Below, piece after piece: positions 45,238 to 52,825 of a stretch of DNA of 64,000 bases. The notes beneath the pieces are model-generated. The model saw only the letters and a list, made by a program, of their open reading frames with translations, was not told the origin of the DNA and did no database searches. Origin of the DNA: Streptomyces mobaraensis (GTDB taxonomy: Bacteria > Actinomycetota > Actinomycetes > Streptomycetales > Streptomycetaceae); the NCBI RefSeq assembly GCF_020099395.1, contig NZ_CP083590.1:5766001-5830000 (forward strand), in the 5' to 3' direction. Each line of letters opens with the position of its first letter. The first letter of the stretch is position 1. A program made the translations under genes and the position numbers.

Positions 45238-46350
45238 CTATCTCGCGGAGAGCGGGAGGGGCGCGGGCGGCGCGCCCGCGACGTGGAAGGAGCGCCGGCG
45301 CCGGGCGTCGTACAGCGACTCGACCGCCTCGCACCAGAGGTCGAGGTCGGGGGTGGCGCTCAGTTCGTCGGAACGGGCCTTGGCGCGGCGGGAGGCGCGT
45401 TCCCAGTTCGCCGGGTCCTTGAGCGAACTCAGCGCGTGCAGCCAGGCGTTGAGGTCGTCGCGGTAGGCGAAGATCCCCGCGTCGCCGAGGGATTCGACGA
45501 GGCCGGGCGTCGGATGGGCGATCACCGGAATGCCGGAGGCCATCGCCTCGACGGCGACGCGCCCCCAGGATTCGTAGAGGCTCGGCATCAGGATGACGCG
45601 GGAACGGCTGTAGACGTGTTCGCGCATGTCGTTCCCGGGCACACCGTCGGCGACCTCGCAGTTGCGGAGGCGGGTCGGGGGCAGGATCTGCGTTCCATAG
45701 GAACCCTTGACGCCGAGAAACCGCCAGTCGGGGGTCCAGGCGGCGATCTGCCAGAAGATGTCGCCGCCTTTGTCCGGGTTGAGGTTGACGAGGGTGACGT
45801 GGTCGCCGGGTTCGGTGCGGTAGTCCTCCGCGATGACCGGAGGGCGGACGACGATCGTGCGGCCGGGCAGGAATTCGGCGGGATAGCGGGCGTAGTGGAT
45901 CTCGCCGTCCCGCCGGATCCACTCGCTGTTGTAGACGACGAGGTCGGCCCCGGCCGCGTTGTGGTAACTGGTGGCGAAATTGTCGTGGCAGATCACGACC
46001 ACGGGTATCTGCCGGGCGCGGGCGAGTCCGGAGATGAGCGGAACGTTCTCGAAATGGGAGAGGAGGACGTCCGCGCTCTGTGCCTCGGTGGCGAAGTCGG
46101 AGCCCTCCTGGAAAGGGACGACCCGTACTCCGTCGATCTCGTAGCTCTCCGCGATGGTTCCGGGGTGCGAAAGCCAGACCGTCACACGGTGACCGCGTTC
46201 GGCCAGGGGCCGGAGCATCGAGTGCAGCATCCATTCGGATCCGGCGTTGTGGGCCGGGGGATATCCGTACACCCGGGCCGTGACGGACATGCTGCGTGGT
46301 TTCTTGGGGAGGACGGGCCTGGGCGGGCGGGTGGCCGTCACCGGGTCCAC
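45238..46350 (-). CDS. GT4-type glycosyltransferase
   Basis: The 370-aa product is a GT-B fold glycosyltransferase. The acceptor domain begins VTARVYGYPPAHNAGSEWML, the linker has VVYNSEWIRRDGEIHYARYP, and the donor-binding EX7E motif is in PSLYESWGRVAVEAMASGIP. The GTG at 46350 is chosen because AAGGAG stands nine bases upstream; an in-frame ATG at 46290 (MSVTARV) is the alternative. It lies between two proteins that share a repeated domain, with gaps of 53 bases on each side, so they are probably one transcript. Donor and acceptor are unknown. Confidence 0.9.
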   Translation of the reverse strand: MDPVTATRPPRPVLPKKPRSMSVTARVYGYPPAHNAGSEWMLHSMLRPLAERGHRVTVWLSHPGTIAESYEIDGVRVVPFQEGSDFATEAQSADVLLSHFENVPLISGLARARQIPVVVICHDNFATSYHNAAGADLVVYNSEWIRRDGEIHYARYPAEFLPGRTIVVRPPVIAEDYRTEPGDHVTLVNLNPDKGGDIFWQIAAWTPDWRFLGVKGSYGTQILPPTRLRNCEVADGVPGNDMREHVYSRSRVILMPSLYESWGRVAVEAMASGIPVIAHPTPGLVESLGDAGIFAYRDDLNAWLHALSSLKDPANWERASRRAKARSDELSATPDLDLWCEAVESLYDARRRRSFHVAGAPPAPLPLSAR

Positions 46351-46403
46351 GGGCTGGTGCTCCTTCCGTACGTTCGCGTTCACCCGGACGCTCGCGCTCG
46401 CGG

Positions 46404-47405
46404 TCACCAGGACCGGGCGTCCACGATGACGGGTGTGGAGCGGGCGGTGCGGACGCCGACGCAGAAGGTGAGGGCGGTGGGTTCCTTGGGTGTGGCGGGG
46501 GCGTCCGGTCGCGCGGAATCGGCCGGGGCCGTGGCGGGTTCGGCCGTCACCGCGACCCAGAGCGTCGATTCCGCTCCCTTTTCGGAGAGGAACAGGTCGA
46601 CTCCGGGGAAGAGAACCGCCCGTCCGTCCGCTGCCGCGTGGCCGGGGAAGAGGTGCTGTGTGCCGTGCCGATCCTGCACGGTGAGCCCGTGGTTCGGGCC
46701 GCTCTCGGCGTGGAAGCACAGCCGCTTTTCCCGGGGCAGGGCGACGTAGACGTCCTGCGGGGAGACCGTGCCGTCGTCGTCCGCGCGGACCCGCACGCCC
46801 GGATAGCCGACCGGGTGGTCGTGGTCGAGCGTGATGTCCGGCGGACCGCCGGGGAATACCGAGAAGGGGATGTCATCGGCGATCCGGACGGGGGTGGACG
46901 GGGAAGTCGCGTCGCCCAGGCAGAAGACGAGCGCGGTGATTCCCGGGCGCGCGCCGCCGCCCGCCCTGACCGCGACCCATGCCGTGGACACCGATCCCTT
47001 TCCGGACAGCGCCGGGTCGACCCCCTGGAAGGTGAGGGAGCGGCCGTCCGGTGAGGGATTCCCGGGATAGGCGGTCGTCTTCCCGTGGGCGTCCCGCACG
47101 GTCAGCAGGCAGTTGGCGCCGCCTTCCGCGTGGAATTCCAGGCCCTTTCCCCGGGGGAGGGCCACGTAGGCGTCGAGGGGCGGGACCGGCTCGTCGCCGG
47201 TCGCCGTCATCCGTACTCCCGGATAGCCGGTCTCGCCGGCGGCCGCCGTCACCACGTCGGGCGGGCCGCCCGGGGCGAGGGTGAACGGCGCGGTGGGGGG
47301 CGGGGATGCGTTTTCCGGCACGTTTTCGGGTGCGGATTCCGGCACGTTCTCGGGCACGTTTGCGGGAACGGATTCGGGCGCGGTTTCGGGCGCGCTTTCG
47401 GGCAC
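46404..47405 (-). CDS. Protein with two copies of an uncharacterised beta-rich domain
   Basis: The 333-aa product has a 40-residue N-terminal tail of PES/PEN repeats (VPESAPETAPESVPANVPEN) and then two copies of a ~140-residue domain, at about 41-180 and 181-333. Each copy opens with FxxxPGGPPD, has GYPGVR in its first third and VxVALPRxK, then LTVxDxxG, GRxxxFxGVD and KGxxSTxWVAV, and ends with SPSTP or RSTP. The same domain closes the 490-aa protein two genes downstream. I know no family name. No signal peptide or membrane segment is visible. GTG start with GAGGAGAAGG upstream. Confidence 0.8.
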   Translation of the reverse strand: MPESAPETAPESVPANVPENVPESAPENVPENASPPPTAPFTLAPGGPPDVVTAAAGETGYPGVRMTATGDEPVPPLDAYVALPRGKGLEFHAEGGANCLLTVRDAHGKTTAYPGNPSPDGRSLTFQGVDPALSGKGSVSTAWVAVRAGGGARPGITALVFCLGDATSPSTPVRIADDIPFSVFPGGPPDITLDHDHPVGYPGVRVRADDDGTVSPQDVYVALPREKRLCFHAESGPNHGLTVQDRHGTQHLFPGHAAADGRAVLFPGVDLFLSEKGAESTLWVAVTAEPATAPADSARPDAPATPKEPTALTFCVGVRTARSTPVIVDARSW

Positions 47406-48274
47406 GGCGTTTCCCTTCTCCTCTTCGTGTACGACGCGGCTCTTTCGTGCGCACGCCGGAGCGGCTATCACGGCGGCACGGCGGCATGCCACGACGGCAC
47501 CCCGGACGCGCCCCGGACCGCGGGGAGTTCGCCCGGAAGGGTCCGGGTGCCGTGCTCGTGCCGCGCCGTGCCGCCCGCTGCGGACGGCGTGGCGCGTCGC
47601 CGCGTGCGGGATCCCGAGGGAAAGGCGCCGTGAACGCCGGCGTGCGATGCGGCGTCGCCCTCCCCCCCCGGGTCCAGGCCCTCGTCCGCGCTGCCTCGGG
47701 TCCGCCGCGACGCGCGGGGCATGGCTGCCCTGCCGTGATGTGCGGGGGACACGGGACACGGGTTGACGGGGGCCTTCGCCGTGTCGAACCAGGCTGACGC
47801 GGGTCGGAGTTCGACGAAAGGGGCGGAGAGCGTATAAAAAAGCGCCCCTGCCACATTTGCCCATCTCCGCCCCTGAACCCACCGGCCTCAGCCGCCCTTC
47901 CCGCTCCGCCGGTTCCCACCTGCCTCCTCACACGGGCCCCATGGAGCACCCTCGATCCCCTGTTGACCAGGGCATCAGAGCGTGGAGCGGCACAGGATGG
48001 CCGGGACCCGAGGGGCTCGAACAGGCCAGACGGTACGGGTGGTTCCGCGATCGGTGGGCTGGCCGGTGGTCCGTTCGGTGGGCCGATCGGCGAGCAGGGC
48101 GGTGGGCCGGGCGGTCGGGCGATGGCGCGTCGGCCTTCGTCCGCACGGTATCGGACACAGAGCCGATCGCTTTGTGCCATCCGCAGGCAACCCGGCTCCG
48201 GTTGTGCGCGAGCGCGGCTACACAAGAAGCCCGGGGTGGTGCCGGCCGGCGGGCGGGGGAGGTCGAGGCGGTTG
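47406..48274. other. 869-bp intergenic region with an inverted repeat and an AT-rich spot
   Basis: No gene is seen on either strand, though glycine-rich open frames run through it. GGGGCGGAGA (47820-47829) and TCTCCGCCCC (47864-47873) form a perfect 10-bp inverted repeat around an unusually AT-rich spot (TATAAAAAAG, 47833-47842). Either a long leader or the promoter of the minus-strand glycosyltransferase operon could be here. Further on, 48055-48120 is a run of short GGxGGGCxGG-type repeats. Confidence 0.45.
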
Positions 48275-48487
48275 GTGACGATCGACGTGGCGGTGCTGCT
48301 CGCCGTCATCGTGGTGCTGAGGCTGGGCCGGCGTACGCAGTCCCGAAGTCGCAACGACGAGAAGCTGACCGTCGTCATCGTGCTGGCGCTGGGCGTTCTG
48401 ATCGCCCCCACGTCGGCGGGCCGGGCGATCCACGACATCCTGGGGCAGCTCGCGAACAGCATCACGCAGGCCGGAGCCGGCCGGTGA
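48275..48487 (+). CDS. Small membrane protein upstream of an Mrr-like nuclease
   Basis: The 70-aa product begins VTIDVAVLLAVIVVLRLGRR and has two hydrophobic segments, the second in EKLTVVIVLALGVLIAPTSA, joined by a short basic loop. The GTG at 48275 is favoured over the much longer open frame because the upstream residues are Arg/Gly-rich and not membrane-like. Its stop overlaps the start of the nuclease gene (GTGA), which suggests that both proteins are made together and may interact in the membrane. Confidence 0.7.
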   Translation: MTIDVAVLLAVIVVLRLGRRTQSRSRNDEKLTVVIVLALGVLIAPTSAGRAIHDILGQLANSITQAGAGR

Positions 48488-49233
48488 GTCGCCGGGCGCG
48501 TGGGCGGCGGGCCAGGGCGTCCGGGCGGTTGTCGGCGTCCCGGCGGTCGTCGGGGCGGCGACGCAGCCGGCGGCCGGGCGGCCGGCGGCAGCGTGCCGGC
48601 AACCGGGCGGCCGGTCTCCTCATGGCCGCGGTCCTGGCCGTCGCGCTGGTGGCGGCCGTCGTCGACTGGCTGCTGGACCACTGGTGGGTCATGGCCGTCG
48701 TCGCGGTGTTCGCGGCGTGCGCGGGTGCCGTCGGGGTCCACCTCAAGTGGCAGCGGGCGCGGTGGGAGGCCGTCCGCGCGCGGGGACTGCGGTACGCGCT
48801 GCCCCAGCTGGACGCCCTGCACCATGCCCGGTTCGAGGAGGTCGTGCGGGACCTGATGCGCCGCGACGGTTACCGGGACGCGGTCCGCGTCGGGGGCGGC
48901 GGCGACCTGGGCGCGGATGTGAAGGCCACCGACCCTTACGGGCGGCGGTGGGTGGTGCAGTGCAAGCACCGGCGCGACGGGGCGGCCGGTTCCGCGGTGG
49001 GCACGCCCGACCTCCAGGTCCTCAACGGGACGGCCCGTCCCGTGCACGGCGCCGACGTCGCGGTGATCGTGACGAACGGGCGGGTCACCGCGCCGGCCGT
49101 GGCCTTCGCCCGGCAGCAGCGGCTGCACGTGGTCGACCGCCCTGTGCTCGGGATGTGGGCGTCCGGTTCCCGCCCCTTGTGGGAGCTGCTCACGGCGCTC
49201 CCGCCGGCCCGGGAGCGGACGGTCCGCTCCTGA
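48484..49233 (+). CDS. Membrane-anchored restriction endonuclease-like (Mrr) protein
   Basis: The 249-aa product has a very basic N-terminus (Arg/Ser-rich, about 40 residues), two membrane helices (LMAAVLAVALVAAVVDWLL and WVMAVVAVFAACAGAVGV), and a C-terminal nuclease domain. The Mrr/PD-(D/E)xK core reads HHARFEEVVRDLMRRDGY, GADVKATDPYGRRWVVQCKH (the D and QxK catalytic motif) and VIVTNGRVTAPAVAFARQ. Mrr-type enzymes usually recognise modified DNA; membrane anchoring is unusual for them. It overlaps the upstream 70-aa gene. Confidence 0.87.
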   Translation: MSRRARGRRARASGRLSASRRSSGRRRSRRPGGRRQRAGNRAAGLLMAAVLAVALVAAVVDWLLDHWWVMAVVAVFAACAGAVGVHLKWQRARWEAVRARGLRYALPQLDALHHARFEEVVRDLMRRDGYRDAVRVGGGGDLGADVKATDPYGRRWVVQCKHRRDGAAGSAVGTPDLQVLNGTARPVHGADVAVIVTNGRVTAPAVAFARQQRLHVVDRPVLGMWASGSRPLWELLTALPPARERTVRS

Positions 49234-49321
49234 GCGCGTCCCGCGCCCTTCGCCGACCGGGCGCGCTCCCTGACCCGGGCGGGGGGAATCCCGGTCCCCG
49301 CCCCTGACGTTGCAACGGAAC

Positions 49322-50368
49322 GTGACCCGTACACGTATCCCCCTGTCCGTCCTCGACCGCTCCCGTACCCGGCGGGGACGGCCGCCCGGGGAGGCGCTGC
49401 GGGACACCGTCCGGTTCGCGCGGGAGGCGGAGGCGCTCGGATACCGGCGGTTCTGGGTCTCCGAGCACCACAGCGTGCCCGGGGTGGCCGGATCCGCTCC
49501 CACCGTGCTCGCGAGCGCCGTCGCCGCCGCCACGTCGCGGATCCGCGTCGGCACCGGCGGGGTGATGCTGCCCAACCACCGGCCGATGGTCGTCGCCGAG
49601 CAGTTCGGGGTGCTGGAGTCACTGTTTCCCGGGCGGATCGACCTGGGAGTCGGGCGGTCCGTGGGCTTCACGGACGGAATCCGGCGGGCGCTCGGGGTCG
49701 GGAAGGAGGCGGTGGACGAGTTCGAGGAGCGGCTCGCCGAGCTGGCCGCGTGGTTCGACGGCGGCGCGGCCGCGTACCCCCAGGTGCACGCGCGGCCGGC
49801 GGAGGGGCTGCGGGTGCCGCTGTTCGTCCTGGCCAACGACGCGGGGGCGGACATCGCGGCCCGCGCGGGCGCCGCCCTGGTGATCGGCGGGCTGCGCGGG
49901 GAGGACCGGCTCGTCGAGGCCGTCGAGCGGTACCGCAAGGCGTTCCGGCCGTCGGCCGGGCGCGCCGAACCGTACGTCGTGCTCGCCGGCGACATCGCCG
50001 TCGCCGCGACGGAGGAGGACGCCCGCCGGCTGCTCGTCCCGGAGGCGTGGGCCCTCGCGTACTCCCGCACGCACGGCGTCTTCCCGCCCCTGGAACCGGC
50101 CGAGGAGATCGAGGGCCGGGCGATGAGCGACCGCGAGCGCGGGTACTTCGAGAACGCGCTGCGCGGGCCGGTGTACGGGACGGAGGAGCAGGTCGCCCGC
50201 CGGCTGTCCACGCTGGTGGAGCGGACGGGCGCGGCCGAGGTGCTGGTCACGACCAGCGGTTACGACCGTGTGGCGCTGCTCGACTCATACCGGCGACTGG
50301 CGGGACTGGCGGGACTGGTGGGGCCGACGGGACTGGCAGGGTCGGCGGGGCCGGCGGACGGCGCCTGA
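49322..50368 (+). CDS. Luciferase-like flavin/F420-dependent oxidoreductase
   Basis: The 348-aa product is an LLM-family TIM barrel. It begins with IPLSVLDRSRTRRGRPPGEA and has the block LGYRRFWVSEHHSVPGVAGS, VGTGGVMLPNHRPMVVAEQF and LFPGRIDLGVGRSVGFTDG, as in the MsnO8 group. These enzymes use FMN or F420, and the substrate is not predictable here. The start is uncertain: no Shine-Dalgarno sequence is seen, a TTG at 49310 is possible, and the GTG at 49322 is used. The C-terminus ends with Gly/Ala-rich repeats (LAGLAGLVGPTGLAGSAGPA). Confidence 0.85.
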   Translation: MTRTRIPLSVLDRSRTRRGRPPGEALRDTVRFAREAEALGYRRFWVSEHHSVPGVAGSAPTVLASAVAAATSRIRVGTGGVMLPNHRPMVVAEQFGVLESLFPGRIDLGVGRSVGFTDGIRRALGVGKEAVDEFEERLAELAAWFDGGAAAYPQVHARPAEGLRVPLFVLANDAGADIAARAGAALVIGGLRGEDRLVEAVERYRKAFRPSAGRAEPYVVLAGDIAVAATEEDARRLLVPEAWALAYSRTHGVFPPLEPAEEIEGRAMSDRERGYFENALRGPVYGTEEQVARRLSTLVERTGAAEVLVTTSGYDRVALLDSYRRLAGLAGLVGPTGLAGSAGPADGA

Positions 50369-50397
50369 CGGGATCGGTCCCGGTCTCCGCCGCCGCC

Positions 50398-50730
50398 TCA
50401 GCCGAACATCACGCTGTGCGGAGCGGCGCTGCCGAAGTTCGCCGACGTGCCCGGCGGCATCGTCAGGTGCGACCCCTCGCACCCCTGCTCCGCGAACACC
50501 GTCGCCGTGGCGTTCGTGCGGTTGACCGCGCTCCCGGCGCCGGAGACCAGCAGGAAGCACTCGCCGTTCGCGGGGGCGTGCAGCGTGAAGTCGTCGCCGT
50601 TCACGTTGACGTAGGTGAAGTCCCCGGTGGCCGCCTGGGCACTGGTGGACAGGCCGCAGCACAGCGCGGCGGCGGTGCCGAGGGCGATGGCCGCCCGGAC
50701 GACGTTTCCTCGTGATCGCACGAGCCGCAT
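50398..50730 (-). CDS. Small secreted protein of unknown function
   Basis: The 110-aa product has a signal peptide (VVRAAIALGTAAALCCGLST to about QA-AT), then a mature domain of about 75 residues with a beta-rich pattern (GDFTYVNVNGDDFTLHAPAN) and two cysteines (GECFLLV and EQGCEGSH). No family is recognised. GGGGGA precedes the ATG at 50730. It is convergent with the LLM gene and divergent from the SoxR-box gene. Confidence 0.78.
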   Translation of the reverse strand: MRLVRSRGNVVRAAIALGTAAALCCGLSTSAQAATGDFTYVNVNGDDFTLHAPANGECFLLVSGAGSAVNRTNATATVFAEQGCEGSHLTMPPGTSANFGSAAPHSVMFG

Positions 50731-50926
50731 GACAGGTCCCCCGAGTGTCCGCTGGGGCGTGCGCCGCCCCTGGTCGCCACCAGCGTCGTACGGTCCGGCC
50801 CCGCCCTGAAGGGGCGGGAGCCGTTGTCACCCGAACGGATTACCGTGGGGGCGGCGGCTGGGCAGGCGGGGAGCCGCCCTCGCCTCCGAGGTTCTCGCCC
50901 AAGGTTCTCGGCCTCAAGGCCCTTGA

Positions 50927-50944
50927 CCTCAAGCGCGCTTGAGG
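50927..50944. promoter_or_regulatory. SoxR-box-like palindrome
   Basis: CCTCAAGCGCGCTTGAGG is a perfect 18-bp palindrome that matches the arms of the established SoxR operator (CCTCAAGTTAACTTGAGG) at 14 of 18 positions, differing only in the central four. TTGACC (50923-50928) overlaps its left side as a possible -35. A second short dyad, TCAAGGCCCTTGA, is at 50914-50926. Confidence 0.65.
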
Positions 50945-50951
50945 TGTGACC

Positions 50952-51356
50952 ATGATCCGCATGGACACCGAAACCGCCGACATCACGGCGATACACCAGG
51001 TAGTGGCCGAGGTCGAGCGGGCGCAACGGGCCAAGGACGTGGAGGGGTTCCTCGCGTTGTTCCACCCCGAGGCGCTCTGGACGACCGGTCACGGCAAGGT
51101 CCTCATCGGCCTGGACGCCATCGCCGAGTTCACGCGCGCCGTGCTGCCCGCGGCGAGCTGGGACGGGGACGTCACCTACGAGCCCGTGCACGTGCAGTTC
51201 CTGCGGCCCGACGTGGCGGCGGTCAAGGTGCGGCAGGTCTATCACGCGGCGGACGGCGGTTCCGAGGGCGCGCCGCTGTACGTCCTGACCAAGGGGGACG
51301 ACGGGCGCTGGCTGCTGCACGCCTGCCAGAACACGCAGGTGCACGAGGGGGATTAG
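50952..51356 (+). CDS. SgcJ/EcaC-like NTF2-fold protein
   Basis: The 134-aa product has a SnoaL/NTF2-like cone fold of the SgcJ/EcaC group (ITAIHQVVAEVERAQRAKDV, then EGFLALFHPEALWTTGHGKV and the terminal GRWLLHACQNTQVHEGD). Such proteins are described as oxidoreductase-like or as helpers in polyketide tailoring, with no certain activity. GAGG is seven bases before the ATG at 50952; an in-frame ATG at 50961 would fit a leaderless message. A SoxR-like box lies immediately upstream, so induction by redox-active compounds is plausible. Confidence 0.85.
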   Translation: MIRMDTETADITAIHQVVAEVERAQRAKDVEGFLALFHPEALWTTGHGKVLIGLDAIAEFTRAVLPAASWDGDVTYEPVHVQFLRPDVAAVKVRQVYHAADGGSEGAPLYVLTKGDDGRWLLHACQNTQVHEGD

Positions 51357-51392
51357 CGCCCGCGTGCACCCACGTGGTGTCCGGTGCGGCCG

Positions 51393-52688
51393 TCAGAGGG
51401 CCTGCGCCCCTGGGTTGACCAGGTCGCGGACCGTCTTCGACTTCACGTACTCGCCGATGGCCGTCATCTCCCACTCGCCCGAGTACTGGCGGATGAACTT
51501 GCACATCAGGACGCCCGTCTTGGGCTCCGAGCCGGTGAGGTCGAAGCGGACGAGCTCCTCGCCGGTCTGTCCGTCGAGCAGGCGGCAGTACGCCTTGGCG
51601 ACGTTGGTGAACTTCTGTCCGCTGTAGGAGCTGACGGTGAAGACCAGGCCGGTGACCTCCGGCGGCAGGCCGCCGAGGTGGACGGTGATGCTCTCGTCGT
51701 CGCCCGAGCCGTCGCCCGTCAGGTTGTCGCCGGAGTGCTGGACCGCGCCGCCCAGGATCATCAGCTTGCCGAAGTAGCAGGCGTCGATCATGTTCCGCTG
51801 GGGGCCGTACGCGATGACGGAGGCGTCCAGGTCGATGGCCCGGCCGCCGTACGCGGGCTCCCAGCCGAGGCCCATCCGGACCGACTGCGTCAGCGGGCGG
51901 CCGCCCTTGACGAGGGAGACCGTCTGGTTCTTCTGGAGGCTCACCCGGCCCTTGTCCAGGTTGATCTTGCCCGTGCCCGGGGCGGGGGCCGGGGGCGCCG
52001 GCGGGACCGGGGGAGCGGGCGGGACGGGAGCGCCGAACGCGCCCGCCGGGGGCTGCGGGGCGGGGAACGCGGGCGCGGGCGGGGCCGGCGGTGCGGCAGG
52101 AGAGACCGGCGGTGCGGCGGGAGAGACCGGCGGGGCGACGGGCGGTGCGGCGGGCGGGGCCGGCGGTGCGGCAGGGGCCGGGGGCGGCTCCTCCACGCTC
52201 ACGCCGAAGTCCGTGGCGATGCCCGCCAGACCGTTCGCGTACCCCTGGCCCACTGCCCGTACCTTCCAGGCGTCGTTGCGCCGGTAGACCTCGACGACGA
52301 CCAGCGCCGTCTCGGTGCCGAGCCTCGGCGGGGTGAAGGTGGCCAGCGGGGCGCCGGAGGCGGCGTCCCGGACGGTCGCGGTCGGTTCGGTGCCGGCGAA
52401 GGTGGTGCCGGGGGCGTCCAGGCTCGCGGTGACGACGATCTTCTCGATGCCGGCGGGCACGGCGGCCGTGTCGACGGTGATCGAGTCCGGCGCGCCGGCC
52501 GCTCCGGCGCGGTGGGTCACGCCGGGGCCCGTGGGCTGGTTGTAGAAGACGAAGTCGTCGTCGGAGCGCACCTTGCCGTCGGCGGTGAGCAGCAGGCCCG
52601 AGACGTCGAGCCGCACGGGCGCGGCGACGTCCACCGTCACACGGGTGACGGAGAGCGGAATGTTCGAGCCGGGGGTCATAGCGGTCAT
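51393..52688 (-). CDS. Double TerD-domain protein with a proline-rich linker
   Basis: The 431-aa product has two TerD-type domains. The first, residues 1-170 (NIPLSVTRVTVDVAAPVRLD, DDFVFYNQPTGPG, VVVEVYRRNDAWKVRAVGQG), is joined by a linker of about 75 residues built of APP/PPA/SPAAPP repeats to a second, residues about 245-431 (INLDKGRVSLQKNQTVSLVK and ADLDASVIAYGP-like IDLDASVIAYGPQRN). TerD domains bind calcium and belong to tellurite/stress-response systems. No other ter genes are nearby. The start at 52688 has an alternative ATG three codons later. Confidence 0.88.
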   Translation of the reverse strand: MTAMTPGSNIPLSVTRVTVDVAAPVRLDVSGLLLTADGKVRSDDDFVFYNQPTGPGVTHRAGAAGAPDSITVDTAAVPAGIEKIVVTASLDAPGTTFAGTEPTATVRDAASGAPLATFTPPRLGTETALVVVEVYRRNDAWKVRAVGQGYANGLAGIATDFGVSVEEPPPAPAAPPAPPAAPPVAPPVSPAAPPVSPAAPPAPPAPAFPAPQPPAGAFGAPVPPAPPVPPAPPAPAPGTGKINLDKGRVSLQKNQTVSLVKGGRPLTQSVRMGLGWEPAYGGRAIDLDASVIAYGPQRNMIDACYFGKLMILGGAVQHSGDNLTGDGSGDDESITVHLGGLPPEVTGLVFTVSSYSGQKFTNVAKAYCRLLDGQTGEELVRFDLTGSEPKTGVLMCKFIRQYSGEWEMTAIGEYVKSKTVRDLVNPGAQAL

Positions 52689-52825
52689 GATCCGTTCAAC
52701 GCGTGATCGGGCTTTGCGGTTCCATGACCCGGCGGAATACCGCGTGGATCTTCGCGGCTGTACAGCGTGCCGCTCTTTTTGATCATGCCGAGCACGACGC
52801 GGGAACGCGGGAACGGGGGGACGCG

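Noticed and set aside
46873..50250. A minus-strand frame of 1125 codons across the Mrr-like and LLM genes
   Set aside because: It runs against two genes with clear domains and has no coherent protein features; length alone means little at this GC content.
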